Source: Saccharibacter sp. EH611 (GTDB lineage Bacteria > Pseudomonadota > Alphaproteobacteria > Acetobacterales > Acetobacteraceae). From it: a DNA stretch of 64,000 nucleotides. The notes below the pieces were generated by a model, which saw only the letters and a list, made by a program, of their open reading frames with translations, did no database searches and was not told the origin of the DNA. Positions 35,008 to 44,847 of the stretch are shown one piece after another; within the stretch, counting starts at the first letter, position 1; the number at the start of each line of letters is the position of its first letter. The translations under genes and the position numbers were made by a program. The stretch is taken from positions 1 to 64,000 of the forward strand of contig NZ_WVHP01000023.1 of the NCBI RefSeq assembly GCF_009834765.1, read 5' to 3'.

Positions 35008-38000
35008 TCACAGAGACGACGGCTCTAGCAAACTACGTGGGAGTTCATCCACTTGTGGCCCTTCTGTCCATACGAGAAAACAGCGAATCTCTTTGTCTGG
35101 ATAGACCTGCGCCATGACCGCACGATAGGCCGCCATCTGACGCAGATAAGCCGATGGTGTTTGTGCCACCTCACGTGGAGGCCGTCGGCCCGTTTTGTAA
35201 TCACACAGCCAAACCACGTCATCTTCAAGGCAGAAACGGTCTACTTTCCCCAAAACCACCTGCCCCTCTTGCCCAACAGCTCCTCTCAGCACACCAGAAA
35301 TAGCCTGCTCTGAGCGACTACGAGAGCCAAAGAGCGGCTCTAAACGTGGCTCATCCAGCACAGCAAGAATTTGCTCGCACAGCTGGTTCACATCCTCTTT
35401 TTCCAACTTCCATGCCGGACGTGAAAGCCAATGATAAGCCTTCTTTGCGCGTTCCTGCACCGGCATCTCTGGAAGAAGCTGTAATAACCGATGCACCAGC
35501 CGCCCGCGTTGCATCGCCCTTTGGCGGCTTACCGGCCCATTAGTCATAAAAGACCGCTCTTTAGCGTTCCCTTGCACGACATCCAATGGGGAACGTGCCG
35601 CAGGAGAAGGCCCAAACTCAGCACCATCCGGACGACTCGGTGTTAGAGGCCGCGCTAACGCATCCTCTTGTGGTGCAGGCTCTGCCTGCCAATCTGGCGC
35701 CTGCCCCATCCATGACGGCACTATAGTCGGCGCCTGATGCGGAGTGGATGCTTTTTGGAGAGGAGACGTTTCCGTGCAGCGCTCTTCAAGGGACAAAAGA
35801 GAACCTGCCCACCCTCCCTCAAACGCCGCTTCTTGTACATTCTCAAGCTGAGCGAAGCCTTGTCGGCATTGTTCATACCAGCTGGTCTCCCCAACAGAAC
35901 CACGCGCAGGCTCCCAACCGCAGATAACCAGCATATCGCTCGCACGCGTTAACGCGACGTAAAGCAAGCGATTCTTCTCCCCGCGTGACTGTTCTGCCGC
36001 TTCTTGGGTGATTTGTGCGGTTCGCTGCGTGCCCATCTCTTTTTTCCGTGGCACCCAGAGGGGAACATCCATCCCTCCCTCATGAGGCCAGAGCACGTCA
36101 CGGTCTCTCTCTGTCGTGGATGTCGTATCGGGGAGCACCACTAAACGTGCTTGCAGTCCCTTAGAGCCATGCACGGTCATAATCCGAACCGCATCGACGT
36201 CACTTTCCGGCTCGCGACGTGAGGTCGTCTCACTCGCCTCCAGCCATTGCAAAAACCCTTGCAATGACGGCGCGTGCTGCATCTCATAATTCAGCGCAGC
36301 GTTCAGCAGTTCATCAACAGGCTCTGCTGCTTCCGGCCCTAAACGAGCTAAAAGACGTGCCCGCCCTCCCTGGGCACCAAGGGCTTGAACCAACAGCTGA
36401 TAGGGCGTGTCATAATCCACACGACGATAAAGGGCAGACAGATTCTCCCAAGCGGAACGCCATTCTGCCCGTTCAGCATGACGATCGCGCAATAATGACC
36501 ATAACGATGTTCCCCCTGAGCCAAGCGCTGCCTTTTTTCGGTCATGCGTCGCTAGATCCATCAGGGAATCATCACTCAGCCCACCCAAGGGAGAAGTCAG
36601 CACACTAGCCACACTCAGATCATCTTGAGGAAGCAGCAAAGCGGCACAAAGCGTCATCAAGTCCCGCACGGCAACCTGCTCGGTCAAACCAGATCGAATA
36701 AAGCTTGCTACGGGAACCTGACGGGTCTTCAACGCACGAATAAAAGCCCGCAAGAAGGTTGAGCGCTTGGGCACCAACACCAAAACATCCCCTGCTCGTA
36801 ATGGCGGCTTCCCCAGCTGGGGTGCACGACCAATCTGCGTGCTAATCCATTCTGCCAGAGACTCGGCTAAACGCTGCGGTGCGCTACGCTTATCACTATT
36901 GCGCAAAGGTGCCCGCCAAGGGCTGCTCTCCTTATCTGTATCAGGGTTTTCACCCCCATCTTTGGAAGGCACTAATGGCCAAAGCTCCACCCGACCTCCT
37001 TGACCAGGGCGGGCAGAAACATGCTCTTCCAATGTCTTTGTACCGGCTTCACGCAGTCCGTATGCCGCTATATCCTGCTTAAATACTCCATCCACGACGC
37101 TCAAAACAGGGGCCACCGACCGAAAGGACACTTTCAAACTCGGCTCACGCCATAACAGGCCAGCTCTTATCACGCGTCGCGCAAATTCCTTCCGCCATTT
37201 ATGAAATTGTTCCGGCTCTGCTCCCTGAAAGCTATAGATGGACTGCTTAAAGTCCCCCACCGCGAAGATCGTGCGTGGCCGTGGTGTGTCCTCATGCCGC
37301 CCTTCACCAGAGAAGAAATCGCTAGTGAGAGCCCCTGCAATCTCCCATTGCAACGCCGATGTATCTTGCACCTCATCAAGAAGAAGATGGTCAATCCCGC
37401 CATCAAGCTTATACATTACCCACGCGGCACCGGGGTCACGCAACAAATCCCGGGTATGGGCAATCAGGTCATTATAATCAACCAAACCACGCTGGGTCTT
37501 TTCCTTCTGAAACCGCGACAAGACAGGAACAGAGAGGCCCAACAAAGCCTGATTAACCCGTAAGAGCTGCTGTACACGGATCAGCTCTCGCAACTCTAAT
37601 TGACGCTGCGCTTCTTGCTCCAACGCTTCCACCAACCCCGGGGCCAGAGGCTGAGCCGCTTTTGCAACAATACTGCCCATTTTACGGGGCGTTCCCTTGT
37701 CAGTCAGCAAAAGCCCCAACAACACACCATGTACCCGCTCTTCTACAGGAGTGGCCAGCCAGTCCAAAAGCTGCTGGCCTTTCTTCCGCCCAGCGTCTGA
37801 CATTTTGGGCCATGCTGCGTTGAGCCCTTCCCGAATCGCCTCCTCATTAGGCAAGCGCACAGCCTCACACTCGACCGTCTCTGCGTCTTCATCACCAGCC
37901 TTGAGCAAACGACGATACGCCGCCATCACTTGCTGTGGACGTTGGTTCCATAGCGTCACAAGCGGCTGAAGGCGCGCGATCTTCTCATTAAACCCGGTGA

Positions 38001-38634
38001 CACGCTCCACGACATCACTAAAAGTTGCGACACTCGCAAGGCCCTGCGCATGCGCCGGGTGCAGGCTAAGCTCTTGCTCCAACGCCTGACGGAGAGCAAG
38101 AGCGCTGTCAGTTTCTTCCATCAACGCAAAATGCGGGTCTAGTGCTGCTTCTAACGGGAAACGCCTGAGCAAGGACTGACAGAACGCATGGATCGTCTCC
38201 ACGCGCAACCCACCGGGAAGATCCAACACTTTAAGGAACAAACTCCGGGCTCGCGCTCGTGTATGCTCTGTATCGGGGACATCCAGTGCCCGTAATTCTT
38301 GCCCCAGCTTTTCTGGCTCCAACGACACCCAACGCCCGAGCCGGTCTTGCAGACGGTTCGCCATCTCTGCCGCTGCCGCCTTCGTGTAGGTCAGGCACAA
38401 AATACGCGCCGGATCGGAGCCTTCTAGCAGTACGCGCTCGCCCTCTGGAGTGATGTCCTCCAGCGGCAACATCAAACGCAAAAGCCGGTCAATAAGCAGC
38501 TTCGTCTTCCCAGAGCCTGCTGAAGCTGACACAAAAACAGACGCCCGCGGGTCAGACGCTTCCCGCTGCACCTTATCAGCTTGTGCAATGGCCTCCTGCT
38601 GGCGGCGTTGTGTTGCTGTCAGGCTTTGGCTCAT
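35008..38634 (-). CDS. addA: Double-strand break repair helicase-nuclease AddA
   Basis: The 1,208-residue subunit unwinds and degrades DNA ends with AddB to prepare recombination. Near the N-terminus is Walker A (SASAGSGKTKLLIDRLL, about residues 36-52), followed by other UvrD-family motifs: ARILCLTYTKAAAAEMANRL, the Walker B LLLDEVQDTSALQW, TIFAVGDFKQSIYSFQGA, and VDAVRIMTVHGSKGLQARLV. The C-terminal nuclease domain has VWLCDYKTGRRPP, the catalytic DYKT. Length is typical of alphaproteobacterial AddA. It overlaps addB by four bases (ATGA). Confidence 0.96.
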   Translation of the reverse strand: MSQSLTATQRRQQEAIAQADKVQREASDPRASVFVSASAGSGKTKLLIDRLLRLMLPLEDITPEGERVLLEGSDPARILCLTYTKAAAAEMANRLQDRLGRWVSLEPEKLGQELRALDVPDTEHTRARARSLFLKVLDLPGGLRVETIHAFCQSLLRRFPLEAALDPHFALMEETDSALALRQALEQELSLHPAHAQGLASVATFSDVVERVTGFNEKIARLQPLVTLWNQRPQQVMAAYRRLLKAGDEDAETVECEAVRLPNEEAIREGLNAAWPKMSDAGRKKGQQLLDWLATPVEERVHGVLLGLLLTDKGTPRKMGSIVAKAAQPLAPGLVEALEQEAQRQLELRELIRVQQLLRVNQALLGLSVPVLSRFQKEKTQRGLVDYNDLIAHTRDLLRDPGAAWVMYKLDGGIDHLLLDEVQDTSALQWEIAGALTSDFFSGEGRHEDTPRPRTIFAVGDFKQSIYSFQGAEPEQFHKWRKEFARRVIRAGLLWREPSLKVSFRSVAPVLSVVDGVFKQDIAAYGLREAGTKTLEEHVSARPGQGGRVELWPLVPSKDGGENPDTDKESSPWRAPLRNSDKRSAPQRLAESLAEWISTQIGRAPQLGKPPLRAGDVLVLVPKRSTFLRAFIRALKTRQVPVASFIRSGLTEQVAVRDLMTLCAALLLPQDDLSVASVLTSPLGGLSDDSLMDLATHDRKKAALGSGGTSLWSLLRDRHAERAEWRSAWENLSALYRRVDYDTPYQLLVQALGAQGGRARLLARLGPEAAEPVDELLNAALNYEMQHAPSLQGFLQWLEASETTSRREPESDVDAVRIMTVHGSKGLQARLVVLPDTTSTTERDRDVLWPHEGGMDVPLWVPRKKEMGTQRTAQITQEAAEQSRGEKNRLLYVALTRASDMLVICGWEPARGSVGETSWYEQCRQGFAQLENVQEAAFEGGWAGSLLSLEERCTETSPLQKASTPHQAPTIVPSWMGQAPDWQAEPAPQEDALARPLTPSRPDGAEFGPSPAARSPLDVVQGNAKERSFMTNGPVSRQRAMQRGRLVHRLLQLLPEMPVQERAKKAYHWLSRPAWKLEKEDVNQLCEQILAVLDEPRLEPLFGSRSRSEQAISGVLRGAVGQEGQVVLGKVDRFCLEDDVVWLCDYKTGRRPPREVAQTPSAYLRQMAAYRAVMAQVYPDKEIRCFLVWTEGPQVDELPRSLLEPSSL

Positions 38635-41600
38635 GCGTCATCCTCCGTCGCTGACAAGCGCCATTCATCTACACGGGCAAGCTGTGCATAGTCGGTGTAT
38701 CGCGGCACATGCCCGGCCCAAGGTTGAGAGCGATAAGGCCGCGACGGCGTGTCATAGTCCGTCAGCAAAGCCCGTAACTGCTCTAAGGCCCCTTCAACAA
38801 GCTCTGATAAATTCACCTTACTTTTCGAAGAGGGAACTTCTTTCACTTCTCCCGGCGTTACCCCACCGCTTAGTTTCCAGTAGAGAAGTTGCGTTACCTG
38901 CGCAGGAGGCAGTGACTCAAACGCCCCTCGCCCTAACAAAGCAGCCTCAAGCACCATTTGGGAAGCCCAACCTAAAACAACATCTGTGCCCGTTGGAGGA
39001 GAGCCGGTTTTGTAATCATACACGCGTGCTGTCATCTCTTCTCCTCCATCGCCTGGCTCCAGATCAATACGGTCTGCACGTCCAGCAACAGTGAACGAAC
39101 CTCCAGGAAGATCAGGGAAACGATACTGCGTCGTCACTTCAGTATGAGACGTGACAGACACCTCCCCCTGACAACGCCCTTCTTCTTGTTGCGCTACCCA
39201 ATCCGCAATACGAGCTAAACGCGGGCGCCACCAAGCCTGAAGCGCCGGACGAATCGCCACCTCTTCCAACACCTCATCGCACAAACTGCGCAAAATAGGC
39301 GCTGCCTTCTGAGGCCATGCCTTAGGATAACGGCGGAACATACGCTCCAACGCGCTATGGACGATCATCCCATAATCGGCATGCTCCACCCCTTCTTCCA
39401 AAGGAGAGAGCGCTTTAAGGCGTAAGACATAGCGGGCATAAATCGCATATGGATCTGTTTTGAGGGTATCAATCGCCGTAATACTCAAACGCCGTGGCCG
39501 GAGAGCCAAAGGCGGGCAAGGTTCTGGCGGAGAAACCGGACAAGCGTCTCCTGCGGGCTGATCCAGCTGCTCTTGCCAAAAAAGAGCGGGATGATCCGGC
39601 AGAACCACACCGTCTCCCCGCCCGGCTAAAAACGCCAAAAGCCGTACCAACCAGCGTGCCGGCACAGCTGGGCCGCCCTCTCGCCGCTGCGACCGTGACA
39701 AGATGACATTATCCGCAGCTAACGCCGCCATCGCAAAGTCATGCGCACTCGCGCCAATCTGCCGCTCAGGTGAGAAGAGCCCAACACGCTGGCGCATAGG
39801 GCGGCTCATCCACGGCCCGGAATCCGGCGCGGGTGGCCATACTGTCTCGTTAAGGCCACCTAAGATCACGGTATCAAAGGCCAAAAGGCGCGCCTCCAAC
39901 ACCCCGTAAATAGAGATCCGTGGATGAGCCAGCTCCACCCCTCCTTGATGGCCTCGCAGCCCAGTCAGGGACTTCCCTGCCATCGAAACGGTTAAGAAGC
40001 CCTCAAGCGCCCTAACCGGCTGAGGTGGAAGGTCTTTCGTGTAGGTCAGCAGCTCCACAAGATGCTGAGAGAGCATCGCGCCATCATCACCTTGCCACAG
40101 TCGCACCCCGGGTGGGTCTGCCTCTTCGGAGCTGCCTTCCCCCTCTACAGAAGCGAGGGTTTGGGCACTCGTAATCAACGCCTCCAGCAGATCCGGTACG
40201 GCAACCTTGCCGTCGAGGGACAAAAGCGGCGTAAGAGCGCTCTCCAACCGATCTAAAAACGCCATAAGCGCAACAGCTGGCGATGCATCTTCCTCAGAAG
40301 ACATCTTATCCTGCAGCGCACCATAATGTTGCACCGCAGCTCGCAGCCCTGCGATACCCGGTGCAGGGGCAGGCCCACGCAGCACGGCGCGCTCGAGAAG
40401 GCGCGCTAAAATACGACATTGCCCCGGCGTCATCCCTAACGCCGCAAGCGGATGCTTTAAAACGGACAGTAAGGCAACAGGGGATAGTTCGGCACTAACA
40501 CAAGCCGCGATCAGCCGTAAGAACACCGCTCCCGGCGTTCTGACCAACGGCTCACCCGCACTATCATCGGCATGGATACCAAAACGCACAAGCTCACTGC
40601 GTACACGCTGGGCTAAAGCGCGGTCTGGCGTCACGAGCGCTGCACTTTTCCCCGGTTGAGACGCCACATCACGCAAAATCAAGGCAATGGTTTGTGCTTC
40701 TTGCTGTGAATCATCAGCGGTAAGCAAGCTTAGCCCCGCACAGTCTTCTTCTCCCGTGCGTTCTCCCCAACGGGAAATACCTTGCTCAGGCAGCAATACC
40801 GTGCGCATCAGTGCCTCTCGCCCTGGACGCTTCGGTACCCCCCATTGTTCAATCTCTGCACGACGAACGCCTACATGGGCCAAAAACTCACGAAACAAAG
40901 CTTGAGGATGTGTCTCCGTTAGACTTTCCCATAGGTTTTCAGGAAGTGCGCAATCCACCCCTTGCAAAACCACCACACCACGCGGCAAAGCCGCAACGGC
41001 CTCCAGCACCGTAGCGACCCCAGCAGACCCATCGACAAACCCGACAGCCCATACAGGATGTTCCGGCGGGTTCTCCTGCCAAGCCTTCGCCTGTGCGGCC
41101 AGCAAAGCCACTTGACGGGCGATCAGGTTACTCAGGCCTTCTTCTGCCAGCCATTGAGGCCAAAAGTCCGTCACAATTTGCAAAAACAACAGCGTCTTTT
41201 GCCAATGGTCAGCAAAATCTTCCGCCACGGCATGAGGAAGCCTCTCACTCAACGAGATACCGCAGCGTTCGGCCTCATCCATCAACTCTGCGAGGGCTTG
41301 CGCTAATGGCCAGACACGCTCAATCGTGCCGCCATCCTCTTGCCCAGCCCCCATATGAAAGAGCGGGGCCTTAACAATAAGCTGCGCCAGAATAGCCAAC
41401 CGGCGCGTTGGTTCTACTGCGGGAGCCAGCCCTTCTTCCAACCGCATGGAAAAAAGCGCCTCACCATCCACATCCCCTAAAGCCACGATCGACGGCAGCA
41501 AAGCCGCCCGCCCGTCCAACACACGCAAAAACGCTTCCATCAAAGACCGCGCGGCGCGGCGCCCCGGAACGAGGATGGTGCCAACAGTGCCGCTTTCTGT

Positions 41601-41696
41601 GCCCTCTTTCTCCCCTTGCAGACCAATACGTTCCAGCCAGTTCAACGCCACATGGTCTAAAAAGGGAAGAGACGCAGGGATCGTTGCAATACTCAT
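38631..41696 (-). CDS. addB: Double-strand break repair protein AddB
   Basis: The 1,021-residue partner of AddA is an inactivated helicase with a second nuclease domain. Visible features are the N-terminal VGTILVPGRRAARSLMEAFL, DTVILGGLNETVWPPAPDSG and the C-terminal nuclease motif VYDYKTGSPPTGTDV. In this alphaproteobacterial type the helicase motifs are weak. It overlaps tsaE upstream and addA downstream, each by four bases, so the three are translationally coupled. Confidence 0.94.
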   Translation of the reverse strand: MSIATIPASLPFLDHVALNWLERIGLQGEKEGTESGTVGTILVPGRRAARSLMEAFLRVLDGRAALLPSIVALGDVDGEALFSMRLEEGLAPAVEPTRRLAILAQLIVKAPLFHMGAGQEDGGTIERVWPLAQALAELMDEAERCGISLSERLPHAVAEDFADHWQKTLLFLQIVTDFWPQWLAEEGLSNLIARQVALLAAQAKAWQENPPEHPVWAVGFVDGSAGVATVLEAVAALPRGVVVLQGVDCALPENLWESLTETHPQALFREFLAHVGVRRAEIEQWGVPKRPGREALMRTVLLPEQGISRWGERTGEEDCAGLSLLTADDSQQEAQTIALILRDVASQPGKSAALVTPDRALAQRVRSELVRFGIHADDSAGEPLVRTPGAVFLRLIAACVSAELSPVALLSVLKHPLAALGMTPGQCRILARLLERAVLRGPAPAPGIAGLRAAVQHYGALQDKMSSEEDASPAVALMAFLDRLESALTPLLSLDGKVAVPDLLEALITSAQTLASVEGEGSSEEADPPGVRLWQGDDGAMLSQHLVELLTYTKDLPPQPVRALEGFLTVSMAGKSLTGLRGHQGGVELAHPRISIYGVLEARLLAFDTVILGGLNETVWPPAPDSGPWMSRPMRQRVGLFSPERQIGASAHDFAMAALAADNVILSRSQRREGGPAVPARWLVRLLAFLAGRGDGVVLPDHPALFWQEQLDQPAGDACPVSPPEPCPPLALRPRRLSITAIDTLKTDPYAIYARYVLRLKALSPLEEGVEHADYGMIVHSALERMFRRYPKAWPQKAAPILRSLCDEVLEEVAIRPALQAWWRPRLARIADWVAQQEEGRCQGEVSVTSHTEVTTQYRFPDLPGGSFTVAGRADRIDLEPGDGGEEMTARVYDYKTGSPPTGTDVVLGWASQMVLEAALLGRGAFESLPPAQVTQLLYWKLSGGVTPGEVKEVPSSKSKVNLSELVEGALEQLRALLTDYDTPSRPYRSQPWAGHVPRYTDYAQLARVDEWRLSATEDDA

Positions 41697-42142
41697 ACCC
41701 CAACCCCTTCAAGGCGTTCTGCGTCCCACCCGGTGAGCGTTAAACGCCGCTCTTCTTCGCTCTCACCATAAGCAAGGGTGAGATGAAGAGCATTGGGAGG
41801 GAGATGATCTTCCGCACGTTCAGGCCATTCAACCAGCATAATGCCGTCACACGCCTCGTCCCAATCTAGTTCATACAACCCCTCAGGGCCCGACAACCGC
41901 CATAAATCATAATGGAAAACAGGCCCAGAAGGTGTGTCATAAGGCTGCACCAATGCAAAACTTGGGCTTGGCACATCCAGCGTGGGGTCTTGCGCAAGGG
42001 CCTGCAAAAAAGCCCGGGCAAACGTGCTTTTCCCAGCTCCTAACCCACCCGATAACGCAAAACAGTCCCCTAAACGGGCCCGCTCAGCGAGTTGTTGTGC
42101 CAAGCGTGCCGTGTGAGCTGGGGAAGACAGCGTGATGAGCAT
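41693..42142 (-). CDS. tsaE: tRNA threonylcarbamoyladenosine biosynthesis ATPase TsaE
   Basis: TsaE is the ATPase of the complex that makes t6A37 in ANN-decoding tRNAs. The 149-residue protein has the Walker A loop SGGLGAGKSTFARAF (residues 31-45), PSPSFALVQPY (switch-like region), and FHYDLWRL followed by the ELDW and LVEWPER motifs of the family. The ATG at 42142 is preferred to an upstream TTG. It lies 18 bases after acnA and overlaps addB by four bases, linking tRNA modification, DNA repair and TCA genes in one run. Confidence 0.94.
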   Translation of the reverse strand: MLITLSSPAHTARLAQQLAERARLGDCFALSGGLGAGKSTFARAFLQALAQDPTLDVPSPSFALVQPYDTPSGPVFHYDLWRLSGPEGLYELDWDEACDGIMLVEWPERAEDHLPPNALHLTLAYGESEEERRLTLTGWDAERLEGVGV

Positions 42143-42160
42143 AGAGACCAACCATTCTTC

Positions 42161-44836
42161 TCATGGCTTATGAGCCATATCGCGCAAAACATACGGTAAA
42201 ATACCGCCATGGCGGACATAGGCCAGCTCATCATCAGTATCAACACAACAGGTCAGGCTTACCTGCTGTTGTGCCCCGTCCTCGGAGGTAATCGTCATTG
42301 TGATTGTTCCACGTGGAACAACACGCTCCAACCCTTGAAGCGTCACGCGCTCCGTCCCTGTCAGGCCCAACGTGCGGCGTGTCACACCTTGAGGGAAGGT
42401 GAGCGGGATAACGCCCATTCCGACGAGATTTGCCCGGTGGATACGCTCAAAGCTCTCGGCAATCACCGCCTTCACACCCAACAAGGCTGGGCCTTTAGCC
42501 GCCCAGTCACGTGATGAGCCCATGCCGTAGGCTTTCCCACCAATCACGACGAGCGGAACTGCTCGTTGGCGATAAGTCTCAGACGCCTCGAAAATGCTCA
42601 TCTGCTCCCCGTCAGGGAAAAGACGCGTCACCCCACCTTCCGTACCGGGGGCACTTTCATTTTTCAGCCGAATATTAGCAAAAGTCCCCCGCATCATCAC
42701 ACGGTCATTCCCACGCCGGGCGCCGTAGGAGTTGAAATCTGCCTCCGCAACGCCTTGCTCCCGCAGATACTGTCCCGCTGGAGACGTCGGGGCAATCGCG
42801 CCAGCCGGAGAAATATGATCCGTCGTGATATTATCACCCAACAACGCCAAAATACGCGCATCTGTGATGTCACGCAGCGGCGCACCCTCAGGAGATAAAT
42901 GCGTGAAATAAGGCGGGTTATGGATATAGGTTGAGCGCTCATCCCACGGATACGTCGCCGTCCCTGTTGCCACCGGGACATTCTGCCAGTCTTTCGTGCC
43001 GCGCGTTACTGTCTGGTAACGCTCACGAAAATCCTCACGATGCAACGCAGAACCGAGGAGTTCCGCGATTTCCGCACGACTTGGCCATAAATCAGCAAGC
43101 GTGACAGGGTTCTCCTCCCCATCATGCCCCAATACAGCCTGAGTGATGTCTTCATCCATACGCCCCAACAGGGCATACGCCACCACTAATGGAGGAGACG
43201 CGAGATAATTCGCCTTCACATAAGGAGAAATCCGGCCCTCAAAGTTCCGATTTCCTGACAGAACAGAGGCAACCACAAGGTCATGCTCTGTAATGGCCTG
43301 ACAAACCTCCTCCGCCAAAGGCCCGGAATTGCCAATACATGTCGTGCAGCCATAACCAACCGTCTGAAACCCCAGCGCGTCTAAGTCTTCATCCAGTCCG
43401 GCACGTTTCAGATAATCCGTCACCACACGAGAGCCCGGCGCCAACGACGTCTTCACCCATGGTTTAGGCATCAGCCCCAATGCTCGCGCTTTCCGCGCCA
43501 GAAGTCCCGCCGCCAATAAAAGCTCAGGGTTAGATGTGCTCGTGCAGGACGTGATCGCTGCGATCACGATCGCCCCATCTGTAAGACGGTAGGATTCGCC
43601 TGCAACAGGGGCGCTTACATCACCCCGCCTTTCTTTCTGAGCAGCAGTTTCTTGTAAGAAGCGTTCAAAAGCCGCTCCAGCCTCTGTCAGCGCTAACCTG
43701 TCTTGTGGACGGCGAGGCCCAGCGATAGAGGGCACAATCTCTGACAAATTAATGGACAACGTATCGGTAAAAGTCGGCTCCGGTGCCTCCGACTCATGCC
43801 ACAGCCCTTGTTGGCGCTGATAAGCCTCCACCAACGCCACATGCTCTTGGGAACGGCCCGTCTGATACAAATACTCCACCGTTTTACGATCAACGGGAAA
43901 GAAACCTACCGTAGCACCATATTCTGGTGCCATATTCGCGATCGTTGCACGATCAGCAACTGGTAGTGCCGCTAAAGCTGGCCCAAAGAACTCAACAAAG
44001 CGCCCAACCACTCCTTTAGCACGCAGTTTTTGCGTGATGGTCAACACGAGATCCGTTGCGGTTGTGCCTTCAGGCAGCTGCCCCTCTAAACGCACACCGA
44101 TCACCTCAGGGATCACCATCGTCCCCGTTTGACCAAGCATTGCCGCTTCAGCTTCAATTCCCCCAACACCCCAGCCGAGCACACCAAGACCATTAATCAT
44201 CGTAGTGTGGGAATCCGTGCCAAACACGCTATCGGGGTAAAGGAGATGCTGTCCCTCGGCGTCTGCTGCCTCACACACAACAGGCGCTAGATATTCCAAA
44301 TTAACCTGATGGCAGATGCCCGCTCCTGGTGGCACAACACGGAAACGGTCAAAGGCTTCCTGCCCCCATCGCAGAAAAGCGTAACGCTCTCGGTTCCGCT
44401 CAAATTCACGCGTCATATTCTGCGTTAAAGCATCTTCTTCACCGGATACATCGACTTGCACGGAATGATCAATCACGAGATCAACTGGTACACGCGGATT
44501 CACCTGTTGCGGTTCCGCCCCTAGCGCCACCATACCGTCACGCATCGCCGCAAGATCCACAACCGCAGGAACACCAGTGAAATCTTGCATCAAAATCCGT
44601 GACGGACAAAACGGCACATCATACTCTGTTTTGCCCCGTTTCACCCAGTCTTCAAATCCATGCAGCGCTGCTACTCCGCCATGACGAACGCTGTTTTCCA
44701 ACAAAATCTTCAACGATGTCGGCAAACGTTCCAAGCCTTTGGAACTTTGAAGAAGAGCGGGAATACTGAGCGTGCGATAACGCGCGCCATTGACCGAAAG
44801 TTCACCCCAATAAGGACGCGTCGTTGAAGCTACCAT
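42161..44836 (-). CDS. acnA: Aconitate hydratase A
   Basis: This 891-residue 4Fe-4S enzyme converts citrate to isocitrate in the TCA cycle. The three cluster cysteines lie in AITSCTSTSNPELL and GYGCTTCIGNSGPL. VFGTDSHTTMINGLGVLGWGVGG and YGMGSSRDWAAKGP mark the AcnA/IRP1 type. The order of swivel and core domains is the usual one, with the swivel domain at the C-terminus. AAGGAG seven bases before the ATG fixes the start. It follows the isocitrate dehydrogenase gene by 11 bases, so the two consecutive TCA enzymes share an operon. Confidence 0.97.
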   Translation of the reverse strand: MVASTTRPYWGELSVNGARYRTLSIPALLQSSKGLERLPTSLKILLENSVRHGGVAALHGFEDWVKRGKTEYDVPFCPSRILMQDFTGVPAVVDLAAMRDGMVALGAEPQQVNPRVPVDLVIDHSVQVDVSGEEDALTQNMTREFERNRERYAFLRWGQEAFDRFRVVPPGAGICHQVNLEYLAPVVCEAADAEGQHLLYPDSVFGTDSHTTMINGLGVLGWGVGGIEAEAAMLGQTGTMVIPEVIGVRLEGQLPEGTTATDLVLTITQKLRAKGVVGRFVEFFGPALAALPVADRATIANMAPEYGATVGFFPVDRKTVEYLYQTGRSQEHVALVEAYQRQQGLWHESEAPEPTFTDTLSINLSEIVPSIAGPRRPQDRLALTEAGAAFERFLQETAAQKERRGDVSAPVAGESYRLTDGAIVIAAITSCTSTSNPELLLAAGLLARKARALGLMPKPWVKTSLAPGSRVVTDYLKRAGLDEDLDALGFQTVGYGCTTCIGNSGPLAEEVCQAITEHDLVVASVLSGNRNFEGRISPYVKANYLASPPLVVAYALLGRMDEDITQAVLGHDGEENPVTLADLWPSRAEIAELLGSALHREDFRERYQTVTRGTKDWQNVPVATGTATYPWDERSTYIHNPPYFTHLSPEGAPLRDITDARILALLGDNITTDHISPAGAIAPTSPAGQYLREQGVAEADFNSYGARRGNDRVMMRGTFANIRLKNESAPGTEGGVTRLFPDGEQMSIFEASETYRQRAVPLVVIGGKAYGMGSSRDWAAKGPALLGVKAVIAESFERIHRANLVGMGVIPLTFPQGVTRRTLGLTGTERVTLQGLERVVPRGTITMTITSEDGAQQQVSLTCCVDTDDELAYVRHGGILPYVLRDMAHKP

Positions 44837-44847
44837 GGGTGATCTCC

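Noticed and set aside
38450-39094. Plus-strand frame of over 200 codons within addA/addB
   Set aside because: It is antisense to conserved AddA and AddB coding sequence and has an odd composition.
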